Assembly (NCBI GenBank): GCA_902780135.1
Contig: CACZEK010000003.1
Location: forward strand, 1 to 64,000
Origin: an uncultured bacterium
GTDB taxonomy: Bacteria > Verrucomicrobiota > Lentisphaeria > Victivallales > UBA1829
Direction: 5' to 3'
Length of the DNA: 64,000 nt
Positions 17,660 through 26,545 of the stretch are shown here, one piece after another. The position numbers were made by a program, and so were the translations under genes. Position 1 is the stretch's first letter; each line of letters opens with the position of its first letter. The notes beneath the pieces are model-generated. The model had not been told where the DNA came from. It did no database searches and saw only the letters and a program-made list of their open reading frames with translations.

Positions 17660-20197
17660 TTACAGGGTTTGTTTCTTCAGTTCGATCTCGTAGAGCTGGA
17701 TCGTGTCGCCCTCGTCGAAGTCGGCGAAGTTGTCCAGGCGGATGCCGCACTCCATGCCGGCGCGGACCTCGCGGACGTCGTCCTTGAGGTGGCGGAGGGA
17801 GCGCACTTCGCCGTTGAACAGGAGCTCCTTGCCGCGGAAGACCCTTGCCTTCGCGCCGACCTTCGCGGTGCCCTTTTCGACGATGCAGCCGCAGATGTCG
17901 GACCCGTTGGAGAGGTGGAAGATCTTCAGGATGCGGACGGTGGCGAGCTCCTTTTCGCGCTTTTCGGGCTCCAGGCGGCCCGCCATGGCGTCCTCGATGT
18001 CCTCCAGCAGCTCGTAGATGATGCTGTACAGGCGGATCTCGACGCGTTCCTTCTTGGCGAGGTCGTTCACGCCGGGGTTGACGCGCACGTGGAAGCCGAG
18101 GATGATGGCGTTCGCGCTGCTGGCGAGCATCACGTCGTTTTCCGTGATGGCGCCGACGTCCGAATGGATGACCTCGATGCTGATCTTCGGGTTCGATTTC
18201 TTCTTCAGGGACTCCACGATCGCCTCGGTCGAGCCGCGGACGTCCGCCTTCACCACGACCTTCAGGTCGTTGCGCTTGCCTTCCTCCATCTGGGAGAAAA
18301 GGGCTTCGAGTCCGGCGGCGACGGGTTTCGCGGAGAGGACTTCCAGGCGGTTTTCAGCCTCGCGGGTCTCGCCGAGGGACTTCGCGACGGCGAGCGATTC
18401 GCAGACGGCGAGCTTGGTGCCCGCGGGCGGGACGCCGGAGAGTCCGACGACCTTGACCGGGGTGCTGGGGCCGGCGAGCGGGACGCGGTGCCCGCGGCTG
18501 TCGATCAGGGATTTGACCTTGCCGTAATACTGGCCGCAGATGATGGCGTCGCCGACGCGGAGCGTGCCGTTCTTCACGACGACGTTCGCGGTCGCGCCGA
18601 GGCCCTGTTCCAGCTCGGATTCCAGCACGAACGCCTGCGCCGGGTTCTTCGGGTTCGCCTTCAGCTCCAGCATTTCCGCTTCGAGCAGGATGCGTTCCAG
18701 CAGGTCGTCGATGCCCGCGCCCGTGCGGGCGGAGACTTTGATCGCGGCGGTCTGTCCGCCCCAGTCCTCCGGCATCAGGTCGTGTTCCTGCATGTTGCGG
18801 AGCACGCGGTCGAAATTCGCCTCGGGGAGGTCCATTTTGTTGACGGCGACGATGATCGGCACCTTGGCGGCCTTGGCGTGGTTCAGCGCCTCGATCGTCT
18901 GCGGCATGAATCCGTCGTCCGCCGCCACGACCAGCACCACGATGTCGGTCACGTTCGCGCCGCGGGCGCGCATCTGGGTGAACGCCTCGTGGCCGGGGGT
19001 GTCGACGAACGTGATGTTCTTGCCGTCGAGGTTGACGACGGACGCGCCGATGCTCTGCGTGATGCCGCCCGCTTCGGACGCGGTCACGTGGGTCTTGCGG
19101 ATGCAGTCCTGCAGCGAGGTCTTGCCGTGGTCGACGTGGCCCATGAAGGTCACGATCGGGGGACGTTCCTTGAGCTCGGACTCGGAGCAGGCGTACACGC
19201 GGTCTTCGGGCGCGACCGTCTCCTCGACCTCGTTCTTGAGCATGTGGAGGTCCTTGTCGCGGTGGTCCACGACGAGCTTGCAGCCGAATTTCTCGGCGAG
19301 CTTCTGGGCGACCTCGGATTCCACGGTCTGGTTGATGTTCGCCAGCACGTTCATCATCATGAGGCTCATGATGACTTCGTTCGGCTTGCGGCCGATGGCT
19401 TCGGCGAGCGCCTTCACCACGATCGGCGTCTTGATATGCACCTCGCGGCCGGGGACGTTGTTCGCGGTCTGCGGTTCGTTGGCAGGACGGTTGTCGCGGT
19501 TGTCGCGGCCTCTGTTGTCCCGGTTGTCGCGGTTGCGGTTGTCGCGGTTGTCGCGGCCCCTGTTGTCCCAGTTGTCGCGGTTGCGGTTGTCGCGGTTGTC
19601 GCGGCCCCTGTTGTCCCGGTTGTCGCGGTTGTCATGTCCGGGGCCGCGCGTCTCGTGGCGGAAATTCTTGCCTCCGCCGGGATGGTTGAACTTCTCGCGG
19701 CGGCCCTGCATGGCGTCGTCCGCGTCGTCGAGGTCGGACGAGAATTTCGCGGCGTTTCCGCCGAGGACGTGCTGCGGTTTCGGCTGCTGGACGGGCGCCT
19801 GCTGCTGGGGCTTCGGCTGGACGGGCGTCTGCGCCTGCTGCTGGGGTTTCGGCTGGACGGGCGTCTGCGCCTGGGGCTGGGGTTTCGGCTGGACGGGCGC
19901 GGGCTGCGGAGCCTGCGCCTTGGGCTGTTCCTTCGGCGTTTCCTTCTTCGGCTCTTCCTGCTTCTTCGGAGCGGGTTTCGCCGCCTTTTCTGCCTGCGCG
20001 GGCTTCGATTCCGCCGCGGGCTTTCCCGCCGCCTTCAGATTGAATTTCTCAATCAGGCGGTCCATCGCCTCCGGGGGGAGGTTGGAGGATGCGGTCTTGC
20101 CGGGGAATCCGAAGGAATCGAGCGCGGCGATCACGTCTTTATTCTGAAGGCCGTACTGCGTGGCCCAGTCTCTGATTCTGATGTTTTTCGTAGCCAT
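17660..20197 (-). CDS. infB: Translation initiation factor IF-2
   Basis: The 845-residue GTPase shows an N-terminal IF2_N segment ([20 protein letters not shown]), then a long disordered Pro/Gln/Ala and Arg/Asp/Asn-repeat region (about 60-245). The second IF2_N-like helix bundle includes [18 protein letters not shown]. The G domain has [18 protein letters not shown] and NKMD, followed by domains II-IV ending [11 protein letters not shown]. It brings initiator tRNA to the 30S subunit. GAGGAG precedes ATG 20197. It lies 35 bases after nusA in the classical operon. Confidence 0.97.
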   Translation of the reverse strand: MATKNIRIRDWATQYGLQNKDVIAALDSFGFPGKTASSNLPPEAMDRLIEKFNLKAAGKPAAESKPAQAEKAAKPAPKKQEEPKKETPKEQPKAQAPQPAPVQPKPQPQAQTPVQPKPQQQAQTPVQPKPQQQAPVQQPKPQHVLGGNAAKFSSDLDDADDAMQGRREKFNHPGGGKNFRHETRGPGHDNRDNRDNRGRDNRDNRNRDNWDNRGRDNRDNRNRDNRDNRGRDNRDNRPANEPQTANNVPGREVHIKTPIVVKALAEAIGRKPNEVIMSLMMMNVLANINQTVESEVAQKLAEKFGCKLVVDHRDKDLHMLKNEVEETVAPEDRVYACSESELKERPPIVTFMGHVDHGKTSLQDCIRKTHVTASEAGGITQSIGASVVNLDGKNITFVDTPGHEAFTQMRARGANVTDIVVLVVAADDGFMPQTIEALNHAKAAKVPIIVAVNKMDLPEANFDRVLRNMQEHDLMPEDWGGQTAAIKVSARTGAGIDDLLERILLEAEMLELKANPKNPAQAFVLESELEQGLGATANVVVKNGTLRVGDAIICGQYYGKVKSLIDSRGHRVPLAGPSTPVKVVGLSGVPPAGTKLAVCESLAVAKSLGETREAENRLEVLSAKPVAAGLEALFSQMEEGKRNDLKVVVKADVRGSTEAIVESLKKKSNPKISIEVIHSDVGAITENDVMLASSANAIILGFHVRVNPGVNDLAKKERVEIRLYSIIYELLEDIEDAMAGRLEPEKREKELATVRILKIFHLSNGSDICGCIVEKGTAKVGAKARVFRGKELLFNGEVRSLRHLKDDVREVRAGMECGIRLDNFADFDEGDTIQLYEIELKKQTL
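19488..19636 (-). repeat. In-frame 24/48-base minisatellite inside infB
   Basis: The DNA codes for about six 8-residue units of the form RDNRDNR(G/N), alternating G and N at the last position (48-base period). Copies differ by single bases, so unit number could vary between strains. The opposite strands also stay open here for this reason. Confidence 0.8.
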
Positions 20198-20232
20198 GGT
20201 GGGTGCTCCTCAATAACGCGTTTCGCCGTCGG

Positions 20233-21528
20233 TCAAAGCTGTTCGCCGTTCGTTTCCGCTTCGGCGGGCTGTGCGTCCGCGGGCGCGGCGGCTTTTGCGG
20301 CCGCGACGGCCTTCTCAATGCCCGCGCGGTCGTCGTCGGTGAGTTCGGCGATGGATGCGAGGTCCTCGGCGGAGGCGTTGCCGAGTCCGTCGATCGTCAG
20401 GTAGCCGTGTTCGACGAGAGCCTGCGCCGCTTCGGCGGAGACGCCCGCCACGGCCGCCAGCTCGGCGGCGGCTTCCTGTTTCTTGCGGTTGAATTCCTCT
20501 TCCTCGCTCTCCTGGATGACGATGTTGATGTTCCACTGGATGAGGCGCTGCGTCAGACGGACGTTCTGCGCCTTGCGCCCGAACGCGAGGCGGGAGTTTT
20601 CCTGGTCGACGTGGAGCGTGACGGTCTTCGTTTCCGGGTTCAGCTCGATGTCGAGGAGCTTCGCCGGATGCATGGCGTTCGCGATGAACGTCTTCAGGTC
20701 GCTGCTGTACGGGATCACGTCGATGCGCTCGTTGCCGAGCTCGTTCGTGATGTTGCGGACGCGGAGGCCGCGCATGCCGACGCACGCGCCGACGGGGTCG
20801 ACGCGGGGATCGTTGGACTTGACGGCGACCTTGGAGCGGGAACCGGGCGCGCGGGAGATGCCGACGATCTCGACCACGCCGTCATGGATCTCGGAGACTT
20901 CGCGCTCGAAGAGGCGGCGGACGAAATTGTTGGACGTGCGGGTCAGGATGAGGCTCGGGCCGGAGCCTTCCATGTCGACTTTCACGAGCAGCGCGCTGAT
21001 GCGGTCGCCCGCGGAGAACTGTTCGCCGGGGATGCGGTCGCGTCCGGCGATGATGCCCTGGGACTTCTTGATGTCGACGACGATGCCGAGGGCGTCGGCG
21101 TGGTGCACCGTGCCGGTCACGATCTCGCCGATCTTGTCCTTGAACTCGTCGTGCACGATGTCCTTTTCCGCCTTGCGGAGCATCTGCGCGATGGTCTGGC
21201 GGGCGGTCTGCGCGGCGATGCGCCCGAAGTCCGCGGCCGTGACTTCCCATTCCACGATGTCGCCGACTTTCGCGCCGGGGATGCGCCGCACGGCGTCCGC
21301 CAGCAGGATCTCGTCCTCGGTGGGGAACTCCTCGACGACTTTCAGGCGCGCCCACGCCTTCAGCTCGCCGGTGCGGAGATTGACTTTCACGTTCAGATCG
21401 CTTGCGGGGCGGGAGCTCTTCCGGTATGCGGAAAGAATTGCCTGTTCCAGTGCCTTGACCACCTGCTCTTTGCTGATGCCGCGTTCCTGCTCGATGTATT
21501 CAAGCATAGCCAGTAATTCGTTGTTCAT
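20233..21528 (-). CDS. nusA: Transcription termination/antitermination factor NusA
   Basis: ATG 21528 (MNNELLAMLEYIEQERG) follows AAGGAG; the frame open further upstream has no support. The 431-residue product has the N-terminal RNAP-binding domain (YIEQERGISKEQVVKALEQA), an S1 domain (about 135-200) and two KH domains with DPVGACVGMRGLRVRNI and GRKAQNVRLTQRLIQWNI. One C-terminal helix-hairpin-helix motif covers TIDGLGNASAEDLASIAEL. It controls pausing and termination. No rimP gene precedes it. Confidence 0.95.
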   Translation of the reverse strand: MNNELLAMLEYIEQERGISKEQVVKALEQAILSAYRKSSRPASDLNVKVNLRTGELKAWARLKVVEEFPTEDEILLADAVRRIPGAKVGDIVEWEVTAADFGRIAAQTARQTIAQMLRKAEKDIVHDEFKDKIGEIVTGTVHHADALGIVVDIKKSQGIIAGRDRIPGEQFSAGDRISALLVKVDMEGSGPSLILTRTSNNFVRRLFEREVSEIHDGVVEIVGISRAPGSRSKVAVKSNDPRVDPVGACVGMRGLRVRNITNELGNERIDVIPYSSDLKTFIANAMHPAKLLDIELNPETKTVTLHVDQENSRLAFGRKAQNVRLTQRLIQWNINIVIQESEEEEFNRKKQEAAAELAAVAGVSAEAAQALVEHGYLTIDGLGNASAEDLASIAELTDDDRAGIEKAVAAAKAAAPADAQPAEAETNGEQL

Positions 21529-21815
21529 GTTGTTCTCCTTCAGGTGCCGGGTTCGTTGATGATATCGTGATGCCGGGATGGACGGCTCGCGCCGTCCGCG
21601 GTTTTCCTGCCTGTCATTGCCGTTTTTTGTTCCGTTGTTCCGGTGCAAAACGCAAAATAACCCCACAGGCCCCTGGTCGTCCCGGCCGCGCGGACCGGTC
21701 GGTCCGGCAGCCTTTCCGCTTCAGAGGTCTGGCGGTTTCTGCATGAACGGACTGCGTTTTCGGGCGCGGTCCGCGTCTTTGTACCGGGATTCGCGAAGCA
21801 AATCACAGCGTTAAT

Positions 21816-21843
21816 ACAATACATCAAAAAGAGAATAGTTCAA
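21816..21843 (-). promoter_or_regulatory. Putative promoter of the nusA operon
   Basis: On the minus strand TTGAAC (21843-21838), 16-base spacer, TATTGT (21821-21816) with TG just before. The transcript would have a leader of about 280 bases before nusA. That leader (21529-21810) holds a GACGGC/GCCGTC hairpin near 21580-21596 but no tRNA-fMet and no rimP; I see no gene in it. Confidence 0.4.
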
Positions 21844-21925
21844 GCAGATTCCGTACAAAAAGCGGCAAAATCTTCCATAAAACGGGGAAAAACGAAAAAA
21901 AACGGCGCTTTTTCCGCTTTTCTCC

Positions 21926-21954
21926 TTGAAAAACAGCGCCCTGCATGTTATATT
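21926..21954 (+). promoter_or_regulatory. Promoter of rpsT
   Basis: TTGAAA (21926-21931), 17-base spacer, TATATT (21949-21954) preceded by TGT (extended -10). About 65 bases to the rpsT ATG. Confidence 0.7.
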
Positions 21955-22025
21955 GATTGTTCCAAAAAATTATTTGAATACGCATTTGTTCTGAAAACAT
22001 ATCGAAAAACCGAAAGGTAACACCC

Positions 22026-22301
22026 ATGCCCAAAACGTATGTCCGCAAGTCCGCTGTGAAGACGCAGCGCAACAGCGAAAAAGCCCGTATCAAAAACAAA
22101 TCCCACAGAAACGCTCTCGCCACGCTCGAAAAGACCTTCCGCGCGGCCGCCGCTTCCGATGACAAGGTCGCCGTCGCCGAGCTCTACCGCAAGGAATGCT
22201 CCGCCCTCGACAAGGCCGTCAAGGTCGGCGTGATCCACGAGAACAAGGCCAACCGCAAGAAATCCCGTCTTGCCGCGCTGGTCGCCGCGAAGGCCGAGTA
22301 A
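22026..22301 (+). CDS. rpsT: 30S ribosomal protein S20
   Basis: The 91-residue, strongly basic product has KSAVKTQRNSEKARIKNKSH at its start, KAVKVGVIHENKANRKKSRL near the end and the usual helical S20 pattern. It is a primary 16S rRNA binder. A GAAAGGTAA ribosome site precedes ATG 22026. It is a lone gene with its own promoter and a downstream terminator. Confidence 0.95.
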   Translation: MPKTYVRKSAVKTQRNSEKARIKNKSHRNALATLEKTFRAAAASDDKVAVAELYRKECSALDKAVKVGVIHENKANRKKSRLAALVAAKAE

Positions 22302-22453
22302 GCCTTTTTCTGGCCGGCGGAACCTTCCGCTTCCTCCCTGCGTTTTCCAGGCGGATCCCCGTCTGATCGGACAGGCGTCTTTCCCGCTAAAAAGGCGCTG
22401 CGGGGGGGTATTGTTCCGCTCGGTCCGTCAAGTTGTATTGTTTTGATTTGCTG

Positions 22454-22484
22454 CCCTCCGGTTCGCCGGAGGGTTTTCTTTTTT
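22454..22484 (+). terminator. Rho-independent terminator with UUCG loop
   Basis: CCCTCCGG (22454-22461), loop TTCG, CCGGAGGG (22466-22473), then TTTTCTTTTTT. It is about 150 bases after the rpsT stop; the 22302-22453 stretch between holds no gene that I can see. Confidence 0.92.
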
Positions 22485-22500
22485 CTGACGCGGAGAATGA

Positions 22501-22626
22501 GCGCGAGCGCAGCCGCGCACTGTATCGGCACACTTTGTGTGTGCGCGAGCGCAGCCGGGCACTGTATCGGCACACTTCGTGTGTGCGCGAGCGCAGCCGC
22601 GCACTGTATCAGCACACTTCGTGTGT
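22501..22626. repeat. Three tandem copies of a 42-bp unit with an internal hairpin
   Basis: Copies at 22501-22542, 22543-22584 and 22585-22626 differ at only four positions. Each has GCGCGAGCGCAGCC, then CACTGTATC and a small palindrome CACACTTCGTGTG. They fill the gap between the rpsT terminator and the convergent gene ending at 22628. The third copy runs into the 3' end of that gene region. Most of the unit recurs at 58837-58889. Confidence 0.9.
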
Positions 22627-22627
22627 G

Positions 22628-23464
22628 TCAGCGGCGCAGCTGGGCGCAATTCTTCTCGATGGTGCGGACGAGACGTCCCAGCGGCGGGATCCAGCCGGGG
22701 GCGACTTCGGCGTATGCGGACAGAAGGAGTTCCGCGATCGCGTCGCAGGAGATGAAATCGTCGAGCGAGGGCCTGTGGTTAGCCGCCTCGGTGCAGATCG
22801 CCGCGCCGAGGGAGCCCAGGTCGCGCAGGATGCTGCGTTCCGTGAGGTGTCCGGACCAGGACTGAAGCCAGCCGGGATTCCAGAGGGAGAGGACGGCTCC
22901 GCGGTAGTAGAAATGGGAGAGGCGGAAATCGCCGTGGAAGAGTTCGGCGGAGTGGAGCGCGGCGATCAGGCGGGAACTGTCCTCGATGAAGAGGGCGACG
23001 CGTGCGCGTGCGTTCGGGCGGCAGAAGATGTCCGTGACTTCCTCCGCGTCGGAGACGGCTTCCATGACCAGATAGACGGACTTGATGAGGAGTCCTTTTT
23101 TGCGGATTCCGATTGCCATGACGGCGGGCGTGGAGACTCCGGCGTCGGCCGCCAGCGCGGCCCATTCGGCGCGACGGAAGGGATTGGTGCGCGAGAAGAG
23201 GTTGCGGAGGCCGAGTCCGGTGGGATAGACGCGTTTTTTCAGGTAGAGCGCCGGCGTCTGGTCGGTTTCGGGGCGGAGCCCGGACCAGAAGCCCGGGACG
23301 TTGTCGGGCGTGATGTACGGGTCGAAGAAATCGTCGATGCGGAGGATGTCGTCGTTGGAGATGGTGAAAAGCTCCGGGACGGGGAAAATGAACTTGAGGC
23401 CGCCGTCCGCGGCGTTGACGAAGAGCGGGGTGTTGCCGTTCGGCGTGAAGATATGCTTGCTCAT
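22628..23464 (-). CDS. WaaP/Kdo-kinase-fold protein with degenerate active site (probable pseudokinase)
   Basis: ATG 23464 follows GGAGGA and overlaps the upstream gene stop as ATGA. The 278-residue product has the layout of the lipopolysaccharide kinase family: basic segment near residues 76-100 and a catalytic-loop equivalent LFHGDFRLSHFYY (H177, D179). The lysine is R181, the metal-binding Asn is H184 and the second DxD motif is replaced by LWNPGW. So catalysis is doubtful. It probably partners the intact kinase upstream. It could instead be an active but diverged enzyme. Confidence 0.72.
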   Translation of the reverse strand: MSKHIFTPNGNTPLFVNAADGGLKFIFPVPELFTISNDDILRIDDFFDPYITPDNVPGFWSGLRPETDQTPALYLKKRVYPTGLGLRNLFSRTNPFRRAEWAALAADAGVSTPAVMAIGIRKKGLLIKSVYLVMEAVSDAEEVTDIFCRPNARARVALFIEDSSRLIAALHSAELFHGDFRLSHFYYRGAVLSLWNPGWLQSWSGHLTERSILRDLGSLGAAICTEAANHRPSLDDFISCDAIAELLLSAYAEVAPGWIPPLGRLVRTIEKNCAQLRR

Positions 23465-24345
23465 GCTGTTTGTCCTCCATAATCGAACCGGAGTTTGCGT
23501 TTGTTCAGCCAGTGCGTCCGTGCGGCGGCCGCGACTTCGTCCGGAACGGGCGGCGCGGCCTTCGCCGTACTTGCGTATGCGCCGAGCAGGTCCTGCGCGA
23601 CCCGGTCCAGGCTGAAGAATGCGTCCGGGAACGCCGGGTTCTGTTCGGCGAAGATCAGGACCGACGATATGATCCTGCCGAGTTCGCGGACGACCAGTTT
23701 GCGCGGGACCTCGCCGGGGAAAAGCTGCGCGGAATCCAGGTCCCAGATGCCGCAGGGGGCGTCGTCGCCCGTCCGGTACAGGTTGACGAGTTTCAGGTCG
23801 CCGTGGTAGATCCCGTGGTTGTGGAGGCAGGCGGCGACCCGGGCGGTTTCGCGGATGACGGCGGGCATCCCGCCGGGCGCATCCGGGCGTTCGATCACGT
23901 ATGTCATCAGGTCGCATGCGTCCGTCACGGCGTCGGTGATCAGGTAGCCGCTGAGCAGGAAATGCGCGCGGCGTTTTTCTCCGGCGGCGAGCACGTGCGG
24001 AGTCGGGATGCCCGCCTCTTCGACGCGCCGTGCCGCCAGAGCCGCGCGGAAGACGCGCGCCGGGATGAAAAAGTACCTGACGACGAACTTCAGGCTGCCG
24101 ACGCCGTTCCGCTTCACAAATATTTGCCGTCCTCCGGGGAGCGTGCAGACGGCCGCGCTGGATTCGACCGAGGTCTTCATGCGCGCCCCGGCTCCGATCA
24201 TGCCGTCGACTTCCGCGAAATGCTCCGCGAGGTAATCCTGTGCAGGGCCGGGCGGGAGCGCGAACCGGTACGGCCCTTCCCAGACTTCGCGGACGCCGGG
24301 CAGCGCCAGGAAACTTTCACGGCAGTGGAAATAGTCGGTGCTCAT
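23461..24345 (-). CDS. WaaP/InaA-type lipopolysaccharide core (Kdo/heptose) kinase family protein
   Basis: The 294-residue product has FVKR (K78, ATP lysine), a catalytic loop YHGDLKLVNLY (H181, D183, K185, N188) and IWDLDSAQLF (D202, D204), the full set for a small eukaryote-like sugar kinase. Family members phosphorylate heptose or Kdo of the lipid A core on the cytosolic side. The true substrate here is not known. It overlaps the M28 gene by 4 bases and the following pseudokinase by 4 bases, so all three are translationally coupled. Confidence 0.8.
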   Translation of the reverse strand: MSTDYFHCRESFLALPGVREVWEGPYRFALPPGPAQDYLAEHFAEVDGMIGAGARMKTSVESSAAVCTLPGGRQIFVKRNGVGSLKFVVRYFFIPARVFRAALAARRVEEAGIPTPHVLAAGEKRRAHFLLSGYLITDAVTDACDLMTYVIERPDAPGGMPAVIRETARVAACLHNHGIYHGDLKLVNLYRTGDDAPCGIWDLDSAQLFPGEVPRKLVVRELGRIISSVLIFAEQNPAFPDAFFSLDRVAQDLLGAYASTAKAAPPVPDEVAAAARTHWLNKRKLRFDYGGQTA

Positions 24346-25292
24346 TTCGGCAGGTCTTTGAATCCGGTTGCGGCGAGGCGCCAGACGATGCGGAACGCGA
24401 CGTCCGCGGCAGTTTTGATGCTTTCCGGCGATATCTTGTCCATGGTGTCGGCTCCGGTGTGCCAGTAGCAGTTGTCCGGCCCGAATTTGAAGTCGATCAG
24501 GTCCACGGCGGGGATGTTCGCCAGCAGGAAAGGATAATGGTCGTCGAGGATGGCGATCTCGCCGCGCGAGAACTTGTCCGCGTGCCCGGCGGCTTCCGCC
24601 TCGGCCATCGCGAGTTCAGCGAGCGCGCGCGTGGAGTTGCCCGCCAGGTCGATGTGAAGGTCCTTGTCGCCGATCATGTCCAGCAGGACCATGGCGCGGC
24701 AGCGGCCGGAATCGCCCTCCCTGCGGAGCATGTCCACATAGGCGCGGCTGCCGACCAGGCCGTCGGTCTCGGTGTATTCGTAAAGCGCCTCCTCGCCGTC
24801 GAAGAAGACGAAGCGGACACCGCACGGCAGGGAGCGTTTCCGCGCGTATTCGGCGGCCGCCGACGCCATCGCGAGCAGCGCCCCGACCCCGGACGCGCCG
24901 TCGTTCGCCCCGGCGAAATCCGGCACGCTGAAGAGGCGTTTGGTGTCGTGGTGCGCGCCGACGACGATGAAGTCGTCCGAGCTGCCGGGAAACGCGATCT
25001 CGACGTTGCATTCGCCGCGGACGGGGGCGGGAATGCGGACCTTGCCGCCTGCATCGGCGAATCCGGGGATCTGTTCCGCCTGCGTCCGGATCCATTCCGC
25101 GGACCGTTTCGCGCCCTCCGTGCGGAATGCGCGCGGACCGAGGTCGAAATTGCCCTGCGCGTACCGCATGGCGAGTCCGCCGTCGATGGCGGGCGGGTCG
25201 ATGTCCTTTTCGTTGCAGGCGGAGACGGCGAGCGCGGTCAGCGCGGCGGGAAGCGCAACGGCGGAAACGAGGTGGAGCCAGGCGTTTTTCAT
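24342..25292 (-). CDS. M28-family zinc peptidase or glutaminyl-cyclase-like lipoprotein
   Basis: ATG 25292 (MKNAWLHLVSAV) begins a lipoprotein signal with lipobox AVSAC. The 316-residue product has VVGAHHDTKR, PDFAGANDGASGVGALLAMA, FFDGEEAL, LLDMIGDKD and YWHTGADTMDKIS, the M28 zinc ligands in order (H, D, E, D, H). The proximity to bacterial glutaminyl-peptide cyclotransferases is fair. It should sit at the membrane facing the periplasm. The frame open upstream of 25292 is the shadow of ftsZ. AGGGAAG lies 8-9 bases upstream. Confidence 0.85.
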   Translation of the reverse strand: MKNAWLHLVSAVALPAALTALAVSACNEKDIDPPAIDGGLAMRYAQGNFDLGPRAFRTEGAKRSAEWIRTQAEQIPGFADAGGKVRIPAPVRGECNVEIAFPGSSDDFIVVGAHHDTKRLFSVPDFAGANDGASGVGALLAMASAAAEYARKRSLPCGVRFVFFDGEEALYEYTETDGLVGSRAYVDMLRREGDSGRCRAMVLLDMIGDKDLHIDLAGNSTRALAELAMAEAEAAGHADKFSRGEIAILDDHYPFLLANIPAVDLIDFKFGPDNCYWHTGADTMDKISPESIKTAADVAFRIVWRLAATGFKDLPK

Positions 25293-25297
25293 CGGGT

Positions 25298-26545
25298 TCA
25301 GCTTCCCTTGTCGATGCGGATGTTGCGGCGCTGGTAGGTCGGGATGTCGAGGTCGTCGTCGTGGAAGCGCACGGACGGCAGTTTCTTGAAGACGCCCTTG
25401 TCGTAGCTCTGGAGGCCGAGTTCCACCTCCTCGACGTTGTCCGAGGCGGCGGAGAACGGCAGCGGGAGTTCGTCGCCCCGGTCCGGCGCGGCGGCGGGAA
25501 CGGCTGCGGGCGTGTGCCGGGGCAGCGGTTCCGGCTTGGATTCCGGGGCATACTGGAAGATGACGGCGGTCATCTGCACGGAGCCCGCGGCTTCGTCGCA
25601 GACGTTCGCGCCGGAGAGGATCTCGATGCCCTTCGGCATGGCGCCCGCGGCGAGCTCGAGGGATCGTTTCAGTTCGCCCAGCTCCAGGTCGGGGCCGCCG
25701 GTCAGCGTGACGATGGCGGCGTCGGCGCGTTTCATCGCCTCGCTGCCGCCGAGGAACGGCGAATCCAGCATGCGCGTGAGCGCGAGGGCGCAACGGTCGA
25801 GGCCGTCCGAATTCTCCGCGAACCCGACGCCGATGCCGCATGCCGCCTTGCGCTTGTGGAGCGCCCGCATGAACGTGGCGAAATCGGTCCCGACGAGGTC
25901 GCGGCAGCGCAGGACGGAGGCGATCCCGACGACGGTCGACGCCATTTCCTTCGCCGAAGTCGCGAACGCGTTTTCGGCGGGCGTGTCGGGCGGGAGCATG
26001 CTGAACAGCAGGTCGTTCGGCATCGTCAGCACCACGTCGGTGACAGGCAGGATCTCCTGGAGGCAGTCGTCGGCGTTCTTGCGGCGGGAATGCGCCTCGA
26101 ACGAGAACGGCGTGGTGAGCAGGAAAATGGCGGGGACGCCCTCCTCGCGCGCGACGCTGGCGAGCGTGCGGACGCCGCCGGTGGCAGTGCCGCCGCCGAG
26201 CCCGCCGGTCACGATCATCAGGGAGAACCCGCGGATGTGCTCCTTCAGGTTGGCGCGTTCGTGGGAGACCGCGCGTTCGCCGCGGATGATGTCGCCGCCG
26301 CATCCGGCGCACGATTTCGAATTCCAGTCCGCCGAGGCGTTGATGACCGCGTCGGCGCGGGTCCCGGCGAGGACGCCGCCGTCGGTGTCGACCGCGAGCG
26401 TGACAAGCCATTTCGCGCGCGGGTTGCCCCGCAGGAAATCGAGGATGCGGATGCCGCAGCCGCCGATCCCGACGACGAGCGCTTTGCCGTTTCCGATGGG
26501 AGCCCGGGAGAGGCCGGCGGACGTGTTTGCGTTGAATTCCATCAT
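25298..26545 (-). CDS. ftsZ: Divergent FtsZ cell-division GTPase
   Basis: The 415-residue product directly follows ftsA (stop/start overlap ATGA, 26542-26545). The tubulin/FtsZ signature is GGLGGGTATGG (114-124); the first loop is VVGIGGCGIRI and AVDTD is the second. LTMPNDLLFSML stands for the usual NDKLL. The T7 catalytic loop, normally NxDFxD, is GTDFAT (219-224): D221 is kept, but N and the second D are lost. The C-terminal part (about 320-415) includes a Pro/Ala linker (PLPRHTPAAVPAAAPD) and ends DIPTYQRRNIRIDKGS, resembling the conserved FtsZ tail that binds FtsA. Confidence 0.88.
   Translation of the reverse strand: MMEFNANTSAGLSRAPIGNGKALVVGIGGCGIRILDFLRGNPRAKWLVTLAVDTDGGVLAGTRADAVINASADWNSKSCAGCGGDIIRGERAVSHERANLKEHIRGFSLMIVTGGLGGGTATGGVRTLASVAREEGVPAIFLLTTPFSFEAHSRRKNADDCLQEILPVTDVVLTMPNDLLFSMLPPDTPAENAFATSAKEMASTVVGIASVLRCRDLVGTDFATFMRALHKRKAACGIGVGFAENSDGLDRCALALTRMLDSPFLGGSEAMKRADAAIVTLTGGPDLELGELKRSLELAAGAMPKGIEILSGANVCDEAAGSVQMTAVIFQYAPESKPEPLPRHTPAAVPAAAPDRGDELPLPFSAASDNVEEVELGLQSYDKGVFKKLPSVRFHDDDLDIPTYQRRNIRIDKGS

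Noticed and set aside
19414..19635. Open frame giving runs of Thr/Ala/Gly/Ile units on the minus strand
   Set aside because: It is another frame of the infB minisatellite and has no start signals.
21541..21800. Initiator tRNA before nusA, as in E. coli
   Set aside because: No T-loop (GGTTCGAATCC-like) or acceptor stem could be found on either strand.
22501..22626. Possible CRISPR array
   Set aside because: Units follow each other directly with no spacers of distinct sequence and no cas gene is near.
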